64,000 nt of DNA from Actinomycetospora sp. NBRC 106378 (GTDB taxonomy: Bacteria > Actinomycetota > Actinomycetes > Mycobacteriales > Pseudonocardiaceae). The notes under the pieces were generated by a model, which was not told the origin of the DNA, did no database searches, and saw only the letters and a program-made list of their open reading frames with translations. Below are positions 63,799-64,000 of this stretch, piece by piece; position 1 is the stretch's first letter, and every line of letters starts with the position of its first letter. The stretch is taken from positions 62,001-126,000 of the forward strand of contig NZ_BSTT01000012.1 in assembly GCF_030269685.1 (NCBI RefSeq), in the 5' to 3' direction. Position numbers and translations under genes: made by a program.

Positions 63799-64000
63799 GC
63801 CACACCCCCGGAGGTGAGGCCCGGGACGCGGGAGGCGACCGTGGCGGCGGGAGCCGTCCAGCGCTCGCAAGCGGTCACGAACACCTGCAGGGCCGCGAGC
63901 AGGGAGCGGGCGGCCTCCAGCTCCTCGTCGCCGACCTCGTCGAGGCGCCGCGGGGTCAGGGTGAGCACCGTGCGGGCGTTCTCGACGACATCGAGGATCG
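63795..64000 (-). CDS. Partial gene of the AICE operon (C-terminal part)
   Basis: Open minus-strand frame with no stop to the window edge. 67 full codons plus stop are visible, ending VPGLTSGGVA. It reads VVENARTVLTLTPRRLDEVG, EELEAARSLLAALQVFVTAC, likely helical. The TGA overlaps the whiB ATG. No family recognised; the N-terminus lies outside the window. Confidence 0.6.
   Translation of the reverse strand, partial: ILDVVENARTVLTLTPRRLDEVGDEELEAARSLLAALQVFVTACERWTAPAATVASRVPGLTSGGVA

Overview
The window is very GC-rich DNA with G or C at almost every third codon position. It comes from an actinobacterium, most likely a member of Pseudonocardiales. This is inferred from gene content and from gene order that matches the origin-proximal region of Mycobacterium tuberculosis (Rv3907c-Rv3910 and Rv0037c-Rv0058); I ran no database search. 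Most transcription units start without a Shine-Dalgarno sequence. Instead a TANNNT -10 hexamer ends 6-8 nt before the start codon, which is the leaderless arrangement common in actinobacteria.

Layout. (1) 1-5076, minus strand: a translationally coupled Nudix hydrolase - DUF6049 protein - MurJ lipid II flippase unit; MurJ runs off the left edge. It is divergent from the CCA-adding enzyme gene. (2) 5193-11352: small housekeeping and accessory genes: CCA-adding enzyme, TauD-type dioxygenase, a protein made of DxDxDG calcium-loop repeats, an MFS transporter, YqgE, DUF427 and SdpI proteins. (3) 11457-27229, the conserved core: leuS, a nuclease-like gene bracketed by inverted palindromic repeats, ino1 with a PadR regulator, DUF5318, the class A penicillin-binding protein ponA1, a GT87 mannosyltransferase-like protein, a secreted Ala/Pro-rich protein, rpsF-ssb-rpsR-rplI and dnaB. 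(4) 27259-42537: a variable metabolic stretch with a MarR/quinone oxidoreductase pair, an ECF sigma factor with a SnoaL-like tail, four MFS transporters in all across the window, CutA, a TetR/luciferase-like pair, an aldo/keto reductase, an SDR-DUF2867 protein, DoxX and an aldonolactone oxidase. (5) 42480-58448: a FUSC membrane protein, fadE5-like acyl-CoA dehydrogenase, argG, a GTGA-coupled GroES-like - VanW - DUF1206 envelope unit, an ATPase, an AurF-type diiron protein paired with a ferredoxin/FNR fusion (FprB-like), and a TetR divergent from an SCP2 - acyl-CoA dehydrogenase operon. (6) 58562-64000: the left part of an actinomycete integrative and conjugative element (AICE): integrase, excisionase, RepSA-like initiator, FtsK-like TraSA, a small Cys protein, a WhiB regulator and one partial gene. 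All are on the minus strand and nearly all overlap by 1-4 nt. The right end of the element is outside the window.

The most unusual signals are in the gaps. At least three families of long palindromic repeats recur in them. One family brackets the nuclease-like gene between leuS and ino1 as two inverted copies of about 125 bp; a third copy near 30.8 kb supplies the last codons of an MFS transporter. Other points are a shared CCGCYGGTAC motif upstream of three lipid/redox transcription units, a patch of AT-ending codons exactly over the DnaB Walker A motif, and DnaA-box-like sites upstream of dnaB.
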